Below are positions 10,417 to 22,940 of a stretch of DNA of 64,000 bases, in pieces. The notes under the pieces were generated by a model. The model had not been told where the DNA came from. It saw nothing but the letters and a program-made list of their open reading frames with translations, and searched no databases. The first letter of the stretch is position 1. The number at the start of each line of letters is the position of its first letter. The stretch covers positions 55,242 to 119,241 of the forward strand of contig JANTQF010000090.1 in NCBI GenBank assembly GCA_032988165.1. Direction: 5' to 3'. This stretch comes from Emmonsiellopsis sp. PD_33 (Eukaryota > Ascomycota > Eurotiomycetes > Onygenales > Ajellomycetaceae). The position numbers and the translations under genes are program-made.

Positions 10417-13119
10417 CTACCCCCCCTCCCCCTCCTCTAACTCCCCCTCAGCATCCACCTCTCCCACTGGAATGTCCCAAAATGCCTCATTTACTGCCTC
10501 AGTTATGACATCCTGCCTGGATCTCTGGGCTAGCTGCCTGGGAGAAGTCAGGGTGGCAGCATGCTTCCAATTCCAATTCTGACTGAGAGCCACAGGGGCC
10601 ATAGAGGCAGGAGGGGTTGTACCACAGAGTAGAGGCACACTGCCACTGCCTATAAAATGCCCTACATCAGAGGAATATATCATATGTTGATTCAGAGGCA
10701 CTGCCACCATGCAGAGCAGAAGTGGTTGGCATTAGTGCAGGCAGTGCTGATAATACTCAATTAACTGTTTGATATTCTCCATCTATGTATTCTCCTAGTG
10801 TACAGACCTCTATCCCCATCCCCATTGCTAAGAACCTCCCCTAGGCTAAAGATTTTGAGGCCATCAAAAATCAGGATCCTAAATGATATTATGAGGGAAT
10901 GAAAACATCCCTTGCTCAGCCTGCTACAGATATTAGCCTGAATGGCAGTTATATAGTCAATAAGAATAAATTGAACTGAGCTCTAGTTTCTCATTCTAAT
11001 CAATACATTCATAGATCTGATGTTTGCACAGGAGGTCAAAAAATTGACTATTCAAGTACCCCTCTAGGCATTTAAGCTTAGTATCCCCAAGATCTCCAGC
11101 TACCTTTATTCATAATTAAAGTTGATTTATAGCATAGGAGGAGACCTTTCCCTGCAGTAATTTAAAGAGATATTACTAGGCAAATAGGGGGGTCTGGGTT
11201 TTCTTAATGACCAACTGACTTTTATATGCAGAATGTTGATTTCTCCAGAATTGAATTAGTTTTTAATAAGTCACCCATAGATCTCTAGATGAAGTCATGA
11301 TATATTACTTTAATACTCAATAGGAACCCTCTATTTATAAAGAAACTTGATGGCTATAGTGAGGAATCTTGTCAACAAAACATCACATAATCTGATGCTC
11401 ATGGGGAATCCAGGTTTTTTAAACATAGTTGATGAGCTTGTAGTCCTATTCCTGGGCAAAAAGAGACCAGTTCTATCTATAATCATCCTTCATAATAGTA
11501 TTAACAATAGCACACCAGGCATTTATGAAGGTGTTGAATTTTTCCCACAGTTCTTTCCTCTATCACTTCATCTCCATGTCATGGAGAATCACCTGCATAG
11601 ACACTGAAAAATACTTTTTTGCATGGCCAAGCACATTATGTTCAACATGCCACCTATAAAGAATGTAATAACTATTGCTAAAGATATTATCAAGAGTATT
11701 TGTAAGAGCTAGCTCACAATCAGTGATAATAATAGAAGGATAGGAGATGTTATGGCAGTTAAGAAGGTAGGCAAGTTCACCCAGTGCTCAGCTGTGATAT
11801 ATATATAGTTCAGTTAGTTAGTGATCATATTGACATTTAACTGCATTAAGATCATTGCCAAGGTGAGAGGCAAATATGTTATCTGATCTAGCTAGCTTGT
11901 AAGATAATTGATCAATTAAATCAGCAGAGCTAACTAAATTGGATTAAGATCCATCCCAGTAAATATCTAGATAAATAATAAATTGATAATGATTGAGATG
12001 CCACTAAGATATATACACTTATATATAATCTACTTTCTTCTTATGATTCATAAATATCAGTTTTAAATTCATCATCATATGGAGGTTCATGATGAATATT
12101 ATACTCAGCAACAGCAGATGATACCTATTTGTTTTATACATGCAGTTTATAAGTAGAATATCATGATTCTCACAGAGGATTTCAATTAATTTCTTATGAA
12201 ATATCACTAGGTGAGTTATATGATTATCATTATCCTTTTTCCATGCTACTTCAATCACTAAGTCATTCTCTGCATTCAGTTCATCAATTAGAGCCTGTAT
12301 CAGTGTTTGTCCCTTGAGCTCTCCCTAGAGAAGCTATGCTAAATAGTTATTAATATTCTATGTCATCAACTGAGAGAGTTCTAGGTCTTCATTCTTGCTC
12401 AGAATGGTTTGAATCATACATGGGAGAACAGTAGACATGATGAGAGCTCAGATCTTTTCTATAGAGATAGCAGATAAGGACTGCAGATGATGTGCTGAGT
12501 AAGCACAGCTATCCTCTGAGAGTAGATGATTATAAGAGATATTCTTTGGTATAATCCTTCATTCAGTGGCATCTTTGCTGAGAGTTAGGCAGAACAGGCA
12601 ATTAGTCTTTACTGTGACTATAGTAGGCTATTTTTACTGACCTTTAACAGGTCAATTATCTCTATATGGCTGAGAATGGGTGCAGGCAAGGGTCCAGTAG
12701 TTCCATTTTGAATGAGAGTCATAGGTGGATATAGCATACCCAAGGGGCTGGTAGTTCTTATTCAACACCCAGAGAACCTTGTTCTTTTCTATTTCAATAG
12801 AATGGCCTTCTAGCTCAGAAAGTTCACACTGATTTTCACCTGGTGTTTCTGATTCTGAGGATAGAGGAGGTGAGGTAAATAAATCAATGTTTTCCACTGA
12901 AGTTTGCAGCCACTATGCCTCAACTGCCTCCTCTACTACCTCCTCTACTTCCTCATCATGAAGAAATCTGCCATCACTGTTATCACTGGCACTGCTAATA
13001 TCATCATCTTCATATAGATTATACTGAGGAATCTGGCTGTTGAAGACATCTTCATCATCAAGGTAGGCAGTCAAATCAAACTGTAAAGAGCATTCTATGG
13101 CAGAGATCTGGCTATCCAT
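10417..13119 (-). pseudogene. MULE transposase, dead copy
   Basis: The open segments 13119-12913, 12897-12652, 12258-12019 and 10710-10417 all lie in the same reading frame (offsets divisible by three), so this was one intronless gene of roughly 900 codons. Interruptions are TAA, TAG and TGA, all explained by C-to-T changes at CAA, CAG and CGA. The N-terminal part is acidic (EEVEEVVEEAVEA). The middle carries the DDE-region string LINCMYKTNRY, and the C-terminal part is acidic again. It would have catalysed cut-and-paste transposition acting on the 97-bp repeats. It cannot make a full protein now. Confidence 0.7.
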
Positions 13120-13392
13120 TGCAGCAATTCATTAAAAAGGTGTTTAAAAATATGAAAAGATGAAGGAATTTGATTTTTTTTACTTACATTAACAAGTAAT
13201 AGAGCTCTCCTTTAATAACTACATGTACAGTGATCAATAACTACCATGTTGGCAGTTGGGGGGGGGGTTGTAGAAGGGGGGGGGGAGGGGTTAATGCAGG
13301 CACTCACACCTGAGTGTGGGGTTGGGGCAGTAGTGAGGCAGAGTTGGGTAGAGATGATGCATTGGGCACCCATTTGGACACTAACAAATTAC

Positions 13393-13489
13393 TATGTAAC
13401 CCTGTGTTTACACTATACTTTTTTCAACTTAGTCATTTTTTAATCCCAGTCATTAGTGAAGTCATCCCAGTCATTATCACATGCTCGCA
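13393..13489 (-). repeat. Right terminal inverted repeat of the MULE
   Basis: This is the partner of 10200-10296 in inverted orientation. It ends in GTCATTATCACATGCTCGCA; the sequence beyond 13489 returns to ordinary CpG-containing DNA. Confidence 0.85.
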
Positions 13490-14885
13490 ATTGCTGTCAG
13501 ATTCTTCTTCCTGCCTCAGGCCATGGTGTCGCACCCGTGGAATCTTGCGCTCAAACTCTCCGTCTTGTGCTGTGGATGGATCAAATGACAAGAGGGTGGC
13601 GGATGGCGGATGGCGGACTTCGGTAATATAAACACCGGACCCCCCCCATAACCTTTTCTTTAAGGCTAGCGAGCTACGGGTTGGTGTTCATAGCTAGTTT
13701 GTTGGAGAGTTAAGAATCCTAGATGATAGAAGAGTATGATTCGCCTCCGAGGAGGTTTCAAAATGTGGTTGTTGGACGGGAACACCCGTTTGGGATTCTT
13801 GTACACATTGTCCCAGTTTAGGGTCTAAAACTAGTTGACTCCCACTGACTGGTAGTGGTGGCAGTTGATGTTACTATTTTTACTACAAGTTGCATGATCA
13901 ACACGGGCCACGGCCCCTCAAAAGTTTGATTTGGCTGCAAGGCCACAAAAGGTACGGATATGTAGTAACGTGAGGCTATATTTCGGACCAACTCTATCAC
14001 GGAGTGGTTGGTTTGTGGAAAAAATCAAGAAGCTCTAGCATGTTAAGGAAGGGTGCTTGAGACCAGGCTTTCTTTTCCTTTTAGGTATCATGGATGGACC
14101 AGGCTGTGTGTACACCCCACAGACGCCACACATGGGAAGAAATAAAGTCTGCTGGCTCTGCAATGACACGTACGAACGTAGAGGAACCATGTTCTCATTA
14201 TCCGACTATTATGCAGGTTGATGATATTGATGCGGGTGGCATATTCCTGCTATCAAGAGGCATCCAATCATAGTCTTTGAAGTACCAACTGAACGGTTGT
14301 TGGGTGTGTTGGTTAACTTGGTGCATAATTTACAAATTAACACAAATGGGAGATGAGGGGTACAAGGGTACTGGGTATAGCGCGGACTGAAAGGTGAGAA
14401 AAAAAAAGCCAGGGTCGGGGGGGGGAAACAAAAATGGAATAGAATGGAAAGAAGGATAAAGATGAGAAGGAGAAATAGAAAATTGGACAAAAACTAAGAT
14501 GGTGGCAGGAGAAATAAACGCGAAAGGGATCAAGAGAGGCCTGGGGAAAAGAGAGATAGGAGCAAGGGAAAACAATAGGAAACATATTGCATGAAATCAT
14601 AATGGATGGATAACAGGAAGAGAATAACCGAACGGCCATATGAAGCACGCAAATAACCATTGCCGCTTAATGTAGGCATAAATCCCGCGATAAGATATTA
14701 AAAAGGACGGACACCAGCGGCTGCGCACGCCTGCCGACTCGCACGAAATGTACCGATGTCGTACCAAAAACAGTAACGGTGCGCCCCTTTGTGTTCTTGT
14801 GTTCTCTGGCGGAAATGAAACCCTGCCGGGAAATCGCCCAAGGGAAAAACGCCATACCCATCCCTCCCACCACCGGAAAATATCG
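13490..14885. other. Intergenic, no gene seen
   Basis: This stretch has ordinary composition. A purine-rich stretch at about 14390-14580 gives pyrimidine-coded frames on minus (Phe/Pro/Ser-rich) that look like low-complexity shadows. Part of it should be the 3' untranslated region of the membrane-protein gene ending at 14886. Confidence 0.5.
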
Positions 14886-15603
14886 CTATCTATTCCGGTT
14901 AAATGAAAACACCTGCGTCCATCCTCTGGGGGATGCCTGATCATCTTCGAACTCGCTTTTGCCAGTAGGGGTTTTGACCTCCATTGGTTTCTCGACGTCT
15001 CGATCCGGTTTTGGCCCCTGTGCTCGCCGCGAGTCGTGTCGGTCTTCAGGTCTGGAAGCATGTTTTTGGACTTTATTCTTAAACCGCGTCTCTTGTGGGG
15101 GAATTCGCATGGTTCCCTCCCGCCGTTTTGTTTTGCTCGAGGAAGGGACGTTTGATGAACGTGCTTTCATGGACCCGGTGAGTCGTCTGGCTGACCGGCG
15201 TATCGATGCTCGGACTTCCCATTGTTTCTTCTTTGCAAGATAGAAGAGGATTGCAGAGGTTGCTATTCATGTAGTACATTCGTTAGCAAAATACTGACAA
15301 AACGCTGCATTGCGAAGAAACCTTACCTCCTAAAACAACCACGACACTCACCACGACTATTATAGCAATCTGTGCATTGGTAGAGAGGTTCACCGAGCCC
15401 TTTGAGGTTCCAGCTGCGCCCGCATCACCCGAAGCATTTGGATCGTCAATACTGCCGGGGATAATGCCAAAATCGGTCCCGCCTTCAGGTTCTGGTCCGC
15501 CATTCTCAGGGGAAACCTGGCGGGAAACAAGCGGCTGGCCATGCGAGAGATGGAAGAAGGTCGCCCAAATAATGGGGGAAAGCTGTAGGTGGACAGATAA
15601 CAT
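14886..15603 (-). CDS. Single-pass membrane protein with short ectodomain
   Basis: Two exons, 15603-15327 and 15262-14886, are joined by a 64-nt intron with donor GTAAGG, branch GCTAAC and acceptor AATAG, giving 217 residues. The protein has an N-terminal signal-like segment (1-25), an acidic and Gly/Ser-rich ectodomain, one membrane segment (about 78-103) whose coding is split by the intron, and a basic cytoplasmic tail beginning KKKQWEVRASIRRSARRLTG. That juxtamembrane pattern is common in small fungal membrane proteins of unknown role; I know of no assigned function. The reading frame and hydrophobic segment run smoothly across the splice, which supports the model. The tail is rich in Lys, Arg and Pro and has no catalytic motif. 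Confidence 0.75.
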
Positions 15604-17344
15604 CTCCGGCCTGTTTAGTCTCTCGGTTAAATAAGACCGGTGAGAGACGATGTTAACTGTCGTGAGCAGTGTTATGCTTAAGTTTTGCTATATATTGGAA
15701 GCGGGCATCAAGGAAGGGCCGGGAAATGGGCCTGCCACACGCAGGATATGTGGATAAACAAGAACAACAGAGATACTGAGAAAATAAATCTATTCCCTCC
15801 TGGGAGGGGATAGACTAATATAATAGATCGTAGGGGTAGGCTATCCAGTTGTATCGGATTGGACCAAATGGGGGGCAGCAAAGCGTGATGGAGCCGCCGC
15901 CATCGGATTCGTAAAGAATTTGGACAAATCCATTGTAGGCGGTGTCTTCATGCGACCGAAGGGCGTTTTACCCCTTAGCACTCTGCTTCTCCCCTCGCTC
16001 CAGAGTCCTTGAAGTTTCCATTCGCTGGGGGACGAACAAAAGAGGTCTGAAGATTCAACGCTGATGTTTGTTTGGTCGAGTTGGCGCTTGCCCTGTTCAT
16101 TCTTAAAGACCCAGCGCCCAATAACAACGCAGAATCGCTGAAATTGCTTGTCATCACTCGAGCCAAGATAATAGCGGAGGCCGCTAGAGTGATTCACAAT
16201 GCATTGCACATTGTTCCATTGACCTTTCACATCGCGGTTCACATCAGTCACCCATAGCTTCGAAAACTGGCAATCTTTTATGCTCACTAGTTATTTCTCT
16301 CTCTCTGATTGACTTGACGTTCGACATGACATGATTTATGGTCGTGTGGCTTTTGAAAGCGGTTAAGTAGTTAACTATTTAATCAGACGAGATCTTGCTG
16401 GCTATGCGCCGCAGAGGATAGTTGCTGGGCCGAAGCGCGGGGCTTAGCCTTTTTCCAATATTCTCAGCAAAGCAGTATCGAAAGCTCTATGCTCGAATAT
16501 GTTTTGATGAAACCCGCAGCGGTTCATCTCTGCAGGCGCTTCGTCAGACACGCTGCGCAGGAAACACCATCTGTTATTCTTGGGCATTTTCTGAGGCGAA
16601 GCATCGTGGCGTGGTTGTTCTTAAATGGCTTCCGCCGAAAGCGCGTGGCAAAACAATGCCATGCCAAACACTTGATAAAACGAGCTGCAAAGGTAGCACG
16701 CCCGGCGCTTAGTTCTTCTTGAGAAGTTTCATCGATATCTTCGGCCCGGAAATCAAAGTGTCAAGGGGAGCTCTTCTAATCATGTTGCGCCGGTGATGAA
16801 CGGCAGGCAGGGTTCAGATCTGTCGGATTCCGCGCGAGCATAACTAGCATTTTCTCGTTTCTGGATCTGGTAGCCGGTCTTGTTTTCTTGATACCTGTTG
16901 AACCTTCGTGAGGATTGACGTTGACAGAAGACGATGCGGCTCTGCAACAATGCCCGATTGGGAAAGTTTGTTGAGCCTCCAGCGCTTGTCCTGACGACTC
17001 CCCTTCTCGAACTTCCAACCTCATATCCCCTTGACCACCACCTTGCTGGCCTTCAATTACATGCTGGTAGGGGGTCCCTGCAGTGTTCATCATTGGGAGA
17101 GTCCTGTTTTTTACTTTCCGCTAGTTAGGTTGTTCTACTTGCTCATTAAGCTGGTTCTTCTCACCGCGAGAGCCCCAGGGAGTTCCCTTGGGACGGTATG
17201 TCCAAGCATCCATCACAGGTATCTTCCGTGGATTTTTGACTAAACGCTCTTCTGAAACCATTTGGCCTTCATAGGCAGCGTATCCCTGGTGCCTGCAGAC
17301 CCATTCCATCCCTTCCCCAGCTTGAAACTGCCCTCCTTGGCAAG
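15604..17344. other. Intergenic with one doubtful frame
   Basis: The only frame of note is 15841-16287 on minus (148 codons, starting MSIKDCQFSKLW and ending LVQSDTTG). It has mixed, protein-like composition but no motif I recognise and no clear splice partners, so I leave it as a candidate rather than a gene. The remaining sequence should hold the promoter of the membrane-protein gene and of the coiled-coil gene starting at 17345. Confidence 0.4.
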
Positions 17345-20300
17345 ATGGCCCCAAGCTCTCAGCCTCCAACCGTCGAGAACAGTACCATTAGGGACGAAAC
17401 AGAACATTCAAATATCCCCAATGATGAAATTGGCCTCTCCCCAGCCTCGAAAAGGATTCTTGAGAAATGTGCTATCCCTGTCACCCCTGCACCCCTGGAT
17501 AAGTGTTTCCGCGTCACTCCCACGTTGATCTCCCGCCCTCACAGTACCGGCATTGATACTGGTGGATTTGGGTTTCATTTTGCTAAACCTAAGATTTCCG
17601 TCCCCAATTTTACATCGAGGTCTAAAATTAAACAAGGTGGGCCTGTTGCACCTCTGGCCATCAACAATGGCCTCGAACAGAATATCCAAAAGGGGACAGA
17701 TCAAACGACACCTTCAGACGCCACCGTATACTCAGGGTAAGACCCCTTCTCCTTATGGCTATATACGATGGCCTTGTATGCTGATTTTAGTAGTGGCCCA
17801 CGCATGAGCTCCAACGATCAGACCGATACGCACTGCAACCCGACACCCTTAGTAGTTCAGAAGACGCAAGAGGCTACTAGAGCGTCGTTGGAAGCAAACC
17901 ACGACCAGAGCTCTGACGCTGCGGAGAAGCCGACCTGCTGCGTTCCTGACATGGCAGATAGAGGCACCGTCGTTCGGTCACAAACTAGTACTCCGTGTCA
18001 AGGACGTAAACGTCTGAGTGCTAGCCCTGAGGATTCAGTTGGTAAGTTTATCTCATAATATATTAGCTATAAACACTAACAAATCTCCTATAGATTTGAA
18101 TAGTGAGAATGCAAAATCAGAAGTGAGTGGTGATATTCGCGCTGAGAACTGAGAGTAGAAGCACTTCATGTTTCACTTGATCGCCCTCTATTTGGATCTA
18201 GTTTGGTTCTTTACTTAGCTGGCCGTGTCTCTTTCGTGCTCATCATACCTTCTTGCTTTATCCTGTTATGAGACACCTCGTTTGAAATCTTGTCATTAAC
18301 CTATTAACAACTCGAAGGCGGAAGCGGCCCCAACTAAGACCAGACAAAACCATATGAGTACGAAAGCGTCTGTGTCTAGCCCAGACAGCGACCAGCAGCC
18401 AATTTCGCCAGGGTATCCGCAACGAAGAGATGTTAGGCCACGATTGCAATCAACAATGAATTCAAAAGTGACAAAACGACAAACATACCCTCGCTCCACA
18501 CAAAGCGTTGCTGCTAATAACTCAATCCCTCCTCGAATGGTTCAGCCTTCAGTGTCTCAGCCGTCCGAAGAGGATCTCTTCTATATGTTAATTCATAAAT
18601 TGAAGAAACGGGACGAGGCTGAAGCAACGACAACTGCAATAAAGGAGCAGATGGAAAGCAAGATGCTCGAAGTAACTCAAGCGAATGATCATCTACGTGG
18701 CCAGTTGAAACAAGCAGAACTCGCCTACAGAAAGCAGCAGGAGCAAATGAATATCCGCAATGCCCTCGTTGAGCGCTGGAAAGCGAAGTTCAGCAAATTG
18801 CGGACATTTGTCACGAGCGTTGGTACCGACTTTGAAATGCTACGAAAAGAGGGGCAGGCTCTTAAGGCCACTCAGGACACCTTATCTAAAGAGAAACAAC
18901 ATATCCAGGAAACTCTGAAGGAAGTAAATGGGAACACTGATCAACTGAAAACATGCTGGGGCCAGCACAGGGAGACAATAAGCAAAATGCGAGACGAATA
19001 CAACACAGTGGAAAAGTCGTTGCTAGTTGCGTCTACGAAAGCTGCCGATGCTGATAGAGCCGTTACAACAGAAAGGAATCGGGTGGCCGTGCTTGAAGGC
19101 TATATAAGGAACCATGCTAACGGGCATCGACTACAAGCCGAGGAAATCTTGCGCAGCCAATCCCACGCGTTGACAAAACTCGAAGCAGTGTACGAGGGCC
19201 TTGGGGGAAGATTGGGCAACTTAGCCTCCTCTTTTCGGACAGAGCTTGAGTCTCAATTCAGCTCATGCCTGTCATTATTGGAATCCCTCAACCAAAAAGA
19301 GTTCGTACAGCCTCAGGATCACGAGAGACTAAATGTGGCAATTCGAGATCTTTCATCCCAGTGGGTTTTAACTGCAATCCCCTCTCTCCCTTACCCAAAA
19401 TTGTCGGATGCTCACAATATAATAGACTCAACTCGTCCATCGAGACCTCCTCAAAAAATATAGAGTCAAAGCTCGAGGCAGAAACACGGAATGGCAAGCA
19501 AATTTCAAATCAACTGACGGAACTTAATACGGCAATTGACTCTAATAACGTTCTTGTCGGCCAGCTCGCGGAAGCTCGAGAGCTGAACGGAAGCCTGCAG
19601 GAAAAACTCAAAGTGGTAGAAATAACCCTGTCTGGGGTATCTGCTGACCGTGACAACCTCAAGTCACATGAAGCAGTCCTACAACAGCACATCGCTGATC
19701 TGGAGATCGAGGTTGCATCCTTGCAAAAAGCAGAGCTTGATAATTCTGAGCTCAGGGTTAGCGACATTTCTTCCGAACTTCAGATCCAACTGGAATCAAC
19801 TTCTGCGGCCCTTACTGAAGCAACAGACGCCTTCAACACAAAGGACACGGAATTGAGGGAGATCGAGGTAAAGCTGGCAGAGACGTCCCAAAATTTAGAT
19901 GCTGTAGAAATGGAGTTGGTGAAGCTGAGGGAAGAAAAGATGGAGATCCAACGGAAGGCTGAAAAAACGGAGCATAGGGTTCGGGAAGAACTTACAAGAG
20001 CAAACTTAGCCACGAAGGATCAAATTAGGGCATCTTTTGAGCAGGAGCAGCATAAGCTCAAACGGGAAAAGCTCACGGCGGAGAGGAGTATGGAACGGAT
20101 GGCGGAGCAGTTGAAATCAACGAAACTGTCGCTGGTATGTCTTGCCCTCCTACTAAGGACATCTATTCGTAGCTAACACCAACCTAGGAACGGGCTGAGG
20201 AATCCAAAGAAAAAATTATCGCAAAGGTGTGCACCGCAATAAATTCATTTGTATTATGCTAACAGGGAATAGATAAATCAACAGCAAGAGGAAATTGAGG

Positions 20301-22230
20301 CATTGAAGGATGCAGCCTCGAGAAAGCACTCGGTCGATGCAAATGAACACGAGGAACTAAAGGAAAGGCATGCGTCATCTTTGAAAGAACTTCACAGCAC
20401 AGCACGCCAACTTCTGGTTTCGGAGAAGGAGAACGAGGAGTTGAAGCAGGAATTATCCGAACTTCGTGTCCGCCTGGCGATCCAGGAGGAGCAGGAGCCG
20501 CTACAGGAAGCATTAGAAGTACTTCAATACGAAATTGCGGAAAAGGACCTAAGTCTGTTATCGTTAAAAGAAGAACTATCAAAATTACAGGGAGACGCCA
20601 AGCAGATTGAAAGTTTACGCCAGGAGGTGCTCGACAAGTCTGCTGATATTACATCCTTGGAAGAGAAACTGGACGAAACGGCCAAGATAAATTGTGACAT
20701 TGTAGGGTCACTCCAGACGAAGAATGGTGAGCTGGCTTCGCTGGAACAGAAGCTTCTATTGTCTGAGAAAACGAACTGCGACCTCTCCGGTCTACAGAAA
20801 GAGGCCGAACTGAAGGACGACAGAATTTCCGAACTTCTGTCTCGTGTGGAAGATGCCGGTAAGTTGTTCGATAAGACGGAAGGCGTCCTGAAAAAATTCG
20901 GCATTATAGGGGTAGGAGAATCATTACAGGCTTGTTCAGGTACCCTTGAAGAACGCTTTCAGGCAATCAAAGATACCGTTCGGAAAGACCAGGAAGTCCT
21001 AAACCCTACGTTAGGCCCAATGCCATCATTAAAAAAGGATCGTGCTATCCGCAAACCAAGCATTGTATCCACGCCCAAGTCAAAAGCTGCCAGACCCGGA
21101 TCGGCAACTCGCGAGTGTAAAACTACAGAGATAGTTTACCGTACCCATAGCATCCGTGAAAATTTGTCTATTTCTCCTTCAAAAACTCTTACTTCTCGTC
21201 GTCAAAAAACCAGGCAAAGACAGGTTAGCTCGTTGGGTTCGCGCATCAGGCCTTTCTCTCAACTCCACAACGACGTCCCGCGTAACTTCTATACCGCGGA
21301 CCAGACCTCTCCGACGTCAGAATTAACTGATCTTCATAACCTTTTCCCTTCAACCCCGGCAAGCGGCCAGAACCTCAGCGTCCTGGAACCACAAAAGGCC
21401 ATGCTAAATGGACTCCGTCAGGGTGACAAACGTGTCCCTATTCCCCTTGAAGTAGGGACTCCCGGTGTTCCGAGAACTCCACATGGGCGACCCATACAAG
21501 ATGGCGCTCTTGTTCCATCCCGCCAAATCAACGAGGTAATTGAAGGGAATGGAAATGCGGCAGGAAATACTGGCAACCAGCTCGAAAAGATTGAAATTGG
21601 CCAAAAAAACACGAGTATTCCTACTCAGAAAGGGGAGACAAAAACATTGAAGCGTAAACAAATGTCCGAGCAGAATGAGTTGCAGACCGCGGTAAGTATA
21701 TCCTGAGTATCCCTTGACTTCAAGTTTTGTTCTGGGCTCGAGAATCGGGGTCGGGACACAAGCGAAATATACGCGCTTGGCCCATCATTAACATTTGGCC
21801 CTTCATGCTGTAGGTTATGGAAAATCCTCCCCAACAAGGATCATCGAAATTACCACGTAAGGGTATTTTGAAGGACAAGCTCAAGTCAACGCCCTCCAGG
21901 GAAGCTAGTGCTATGCAAACCCCTCGGCAGGAGAATAACGAGGGCGGAAAGCGAGTCGATGTTAGCTCAAATATCACGTTCAAACGTCCAGCCCGTTCAT
22001 CGAAATACTTTAATCCGAATACAAGTCCAACCGCATCGATTACGGCTCGAGGTGGACGATGTGGCAGTGCTACCAGTAAAGCCAGCACTATTGCAACACG
22101 TGCAAGAGAAAGACCAAGACGGAGACAGAGAGGTAACCCGTGATATATATGTATATGTTTTGGCAATCGGGAGCTAATTCCAATAGGTGATCTATACAAT
22201 GACCGCTTCTCTCAGAGATTGCCTGGCTAA
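17345..22230 (+). CDS. Large coiled-coil protein, ~1410 residues, nine exons
   Basis: I do not recognise this protein. Nine exons join in phase: 17345-17736, 17791-18041, 18094-18122, 18318-19360, 19426-20134, 20188-20226, 20285-21691, 21814-22132 and 22187-22230. Several introns show CTAAC-type branch sites (for example CACTAAC before 18094 and GCTAAC before 20188). Residues 1-300 are Ser/Pro/Thr-rich and probably disordered, about 310-1020 are almost continuous heptad-type coiled coil rich in Glu, Lys and Leu, and the C-terminal ~390 residues are basic and disordered. The flexible-coil-flexible plan resembles cytoskeletal, kinetochore or synaptonemal-complex rods, but I see no motif that decides. 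The third and sixth exons are tiny (29 and 39 nt) and are the least certain parts of the model; the start codon is the first in-frame ATG. Confidence 0.75.
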
Positions 22231-22940
22231 AGAGGAAACGAGGGAGGCGGGGCGTGATCGAATCGAGAAGTGAATTTTCGTTGCTCCCGCCGTGGTAGTG
22301 AGCCAATAGTGAAATTTGAGAACGATGTCGGGGAGATATGTTAAAACCAAAAAGAAAAAGAAAAAGAAAGAGAAGAGAGAAGGAATTGATGTATACATTA
22401 TCCTGTATTCTGTGCAGTCGTTTGCGTCCATTCCTTTGCAGTTGAGCTTCACTCGGAAAGCCGATGAGATGGGAGATGAAAAGTGTGATGACAAGTGTGA
22501 TGACAAGTGTATCTGTATGATATAAGGAACAGCTCCAGATAATTCGAAACCAGATATTCTATTTCTTAAACGCCAGCCCTAAGTGCAAAACACAATCATA
22601 TAAAACACAGGAATGGAGTACTGTACACTTCCACAGGGGGAAACAACAAGCCGATAGCGTTCCGGCATCCGATAAATAATCGTACACGGGCATGATCCTT
22701 CTCAATCGCCGGCCCGTGCAGCTCAACGGCCTCAAATCGCCAATTGAGATCCACATCTTCATTTTCCCAACAATTTTTCCCCATGGCCCGAAAGGATCCT
22801 CCATCAGGAGACACAGATCGTATCTCTCTCCCGCCATTGGAGACTAGCTCGGCGCAATTCCCGCCATTCCATCGTCTGATATCGTGAAAAGTGCGATCGA
22901 ACGAGCCTCCCTTCCCCTACCAGCCCAGCTATCCACCAAT
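22231..22940. other. Convergent intergenic region
   Basis: This region lies between the stop of the coiled-coil gene and the stop of the bL33m gene, so it should hold both 3' untranslated regions. A Lys-codon-like A/G-rich run occurs at 22345-22380. A minus frame at 22596-22920 is open but has no ATG start and reads as untranslated sequence of the ribosomal protein gene. Confidence 0.6.

Larger units (their letters stand above)
10200..13489 (-). mobile_element. Mutator-like (MULE) DNA transposon, inactivated
   Basis: A 3.29-kb element is bounded by long terminal inverted repeats (10200-10296 and 13393-13489). Inside is one minus-strand frame, traceable from 13119 to 10417, that is interrupted by in-frame stops but never shifts. 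It contains the MULE-type string LINCMYKTNRY around 12150, which corresponds to the conserved [DN]CTYKTNRY region of fungal MULE transposases. The interior has no CG dinucleotide that I could see; the few that remain are in the outer 45 bases of the left repeat and at the extreme right end. No matching 9-10 base target duplication is visible at the borders, so either the duplication has decayed or the true borders differ slightly. Confidence 0.75.

Noticed and set aside
14209..14660. Phe/Pro/Ser-rich minus frames that look like membrane proteins
   Set aside because: They come from a purine-rich plus-strand tract and overlap in several frames, a sign of simple sequence.
15841..16287. A 148-codon minus frame
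   Set aside because: Plausible composition but no motif or splice context; left as a candidate in the text only.
22596..22920. An open minus frame containing WNGGNCAELVSNGG, first thought to be a secreted lectin-like protein
   Set aside because: It has no ATG, begins after a stop, and lies just downstream of the bL33m stop, so it is better explained as 3' untranslated sequence.
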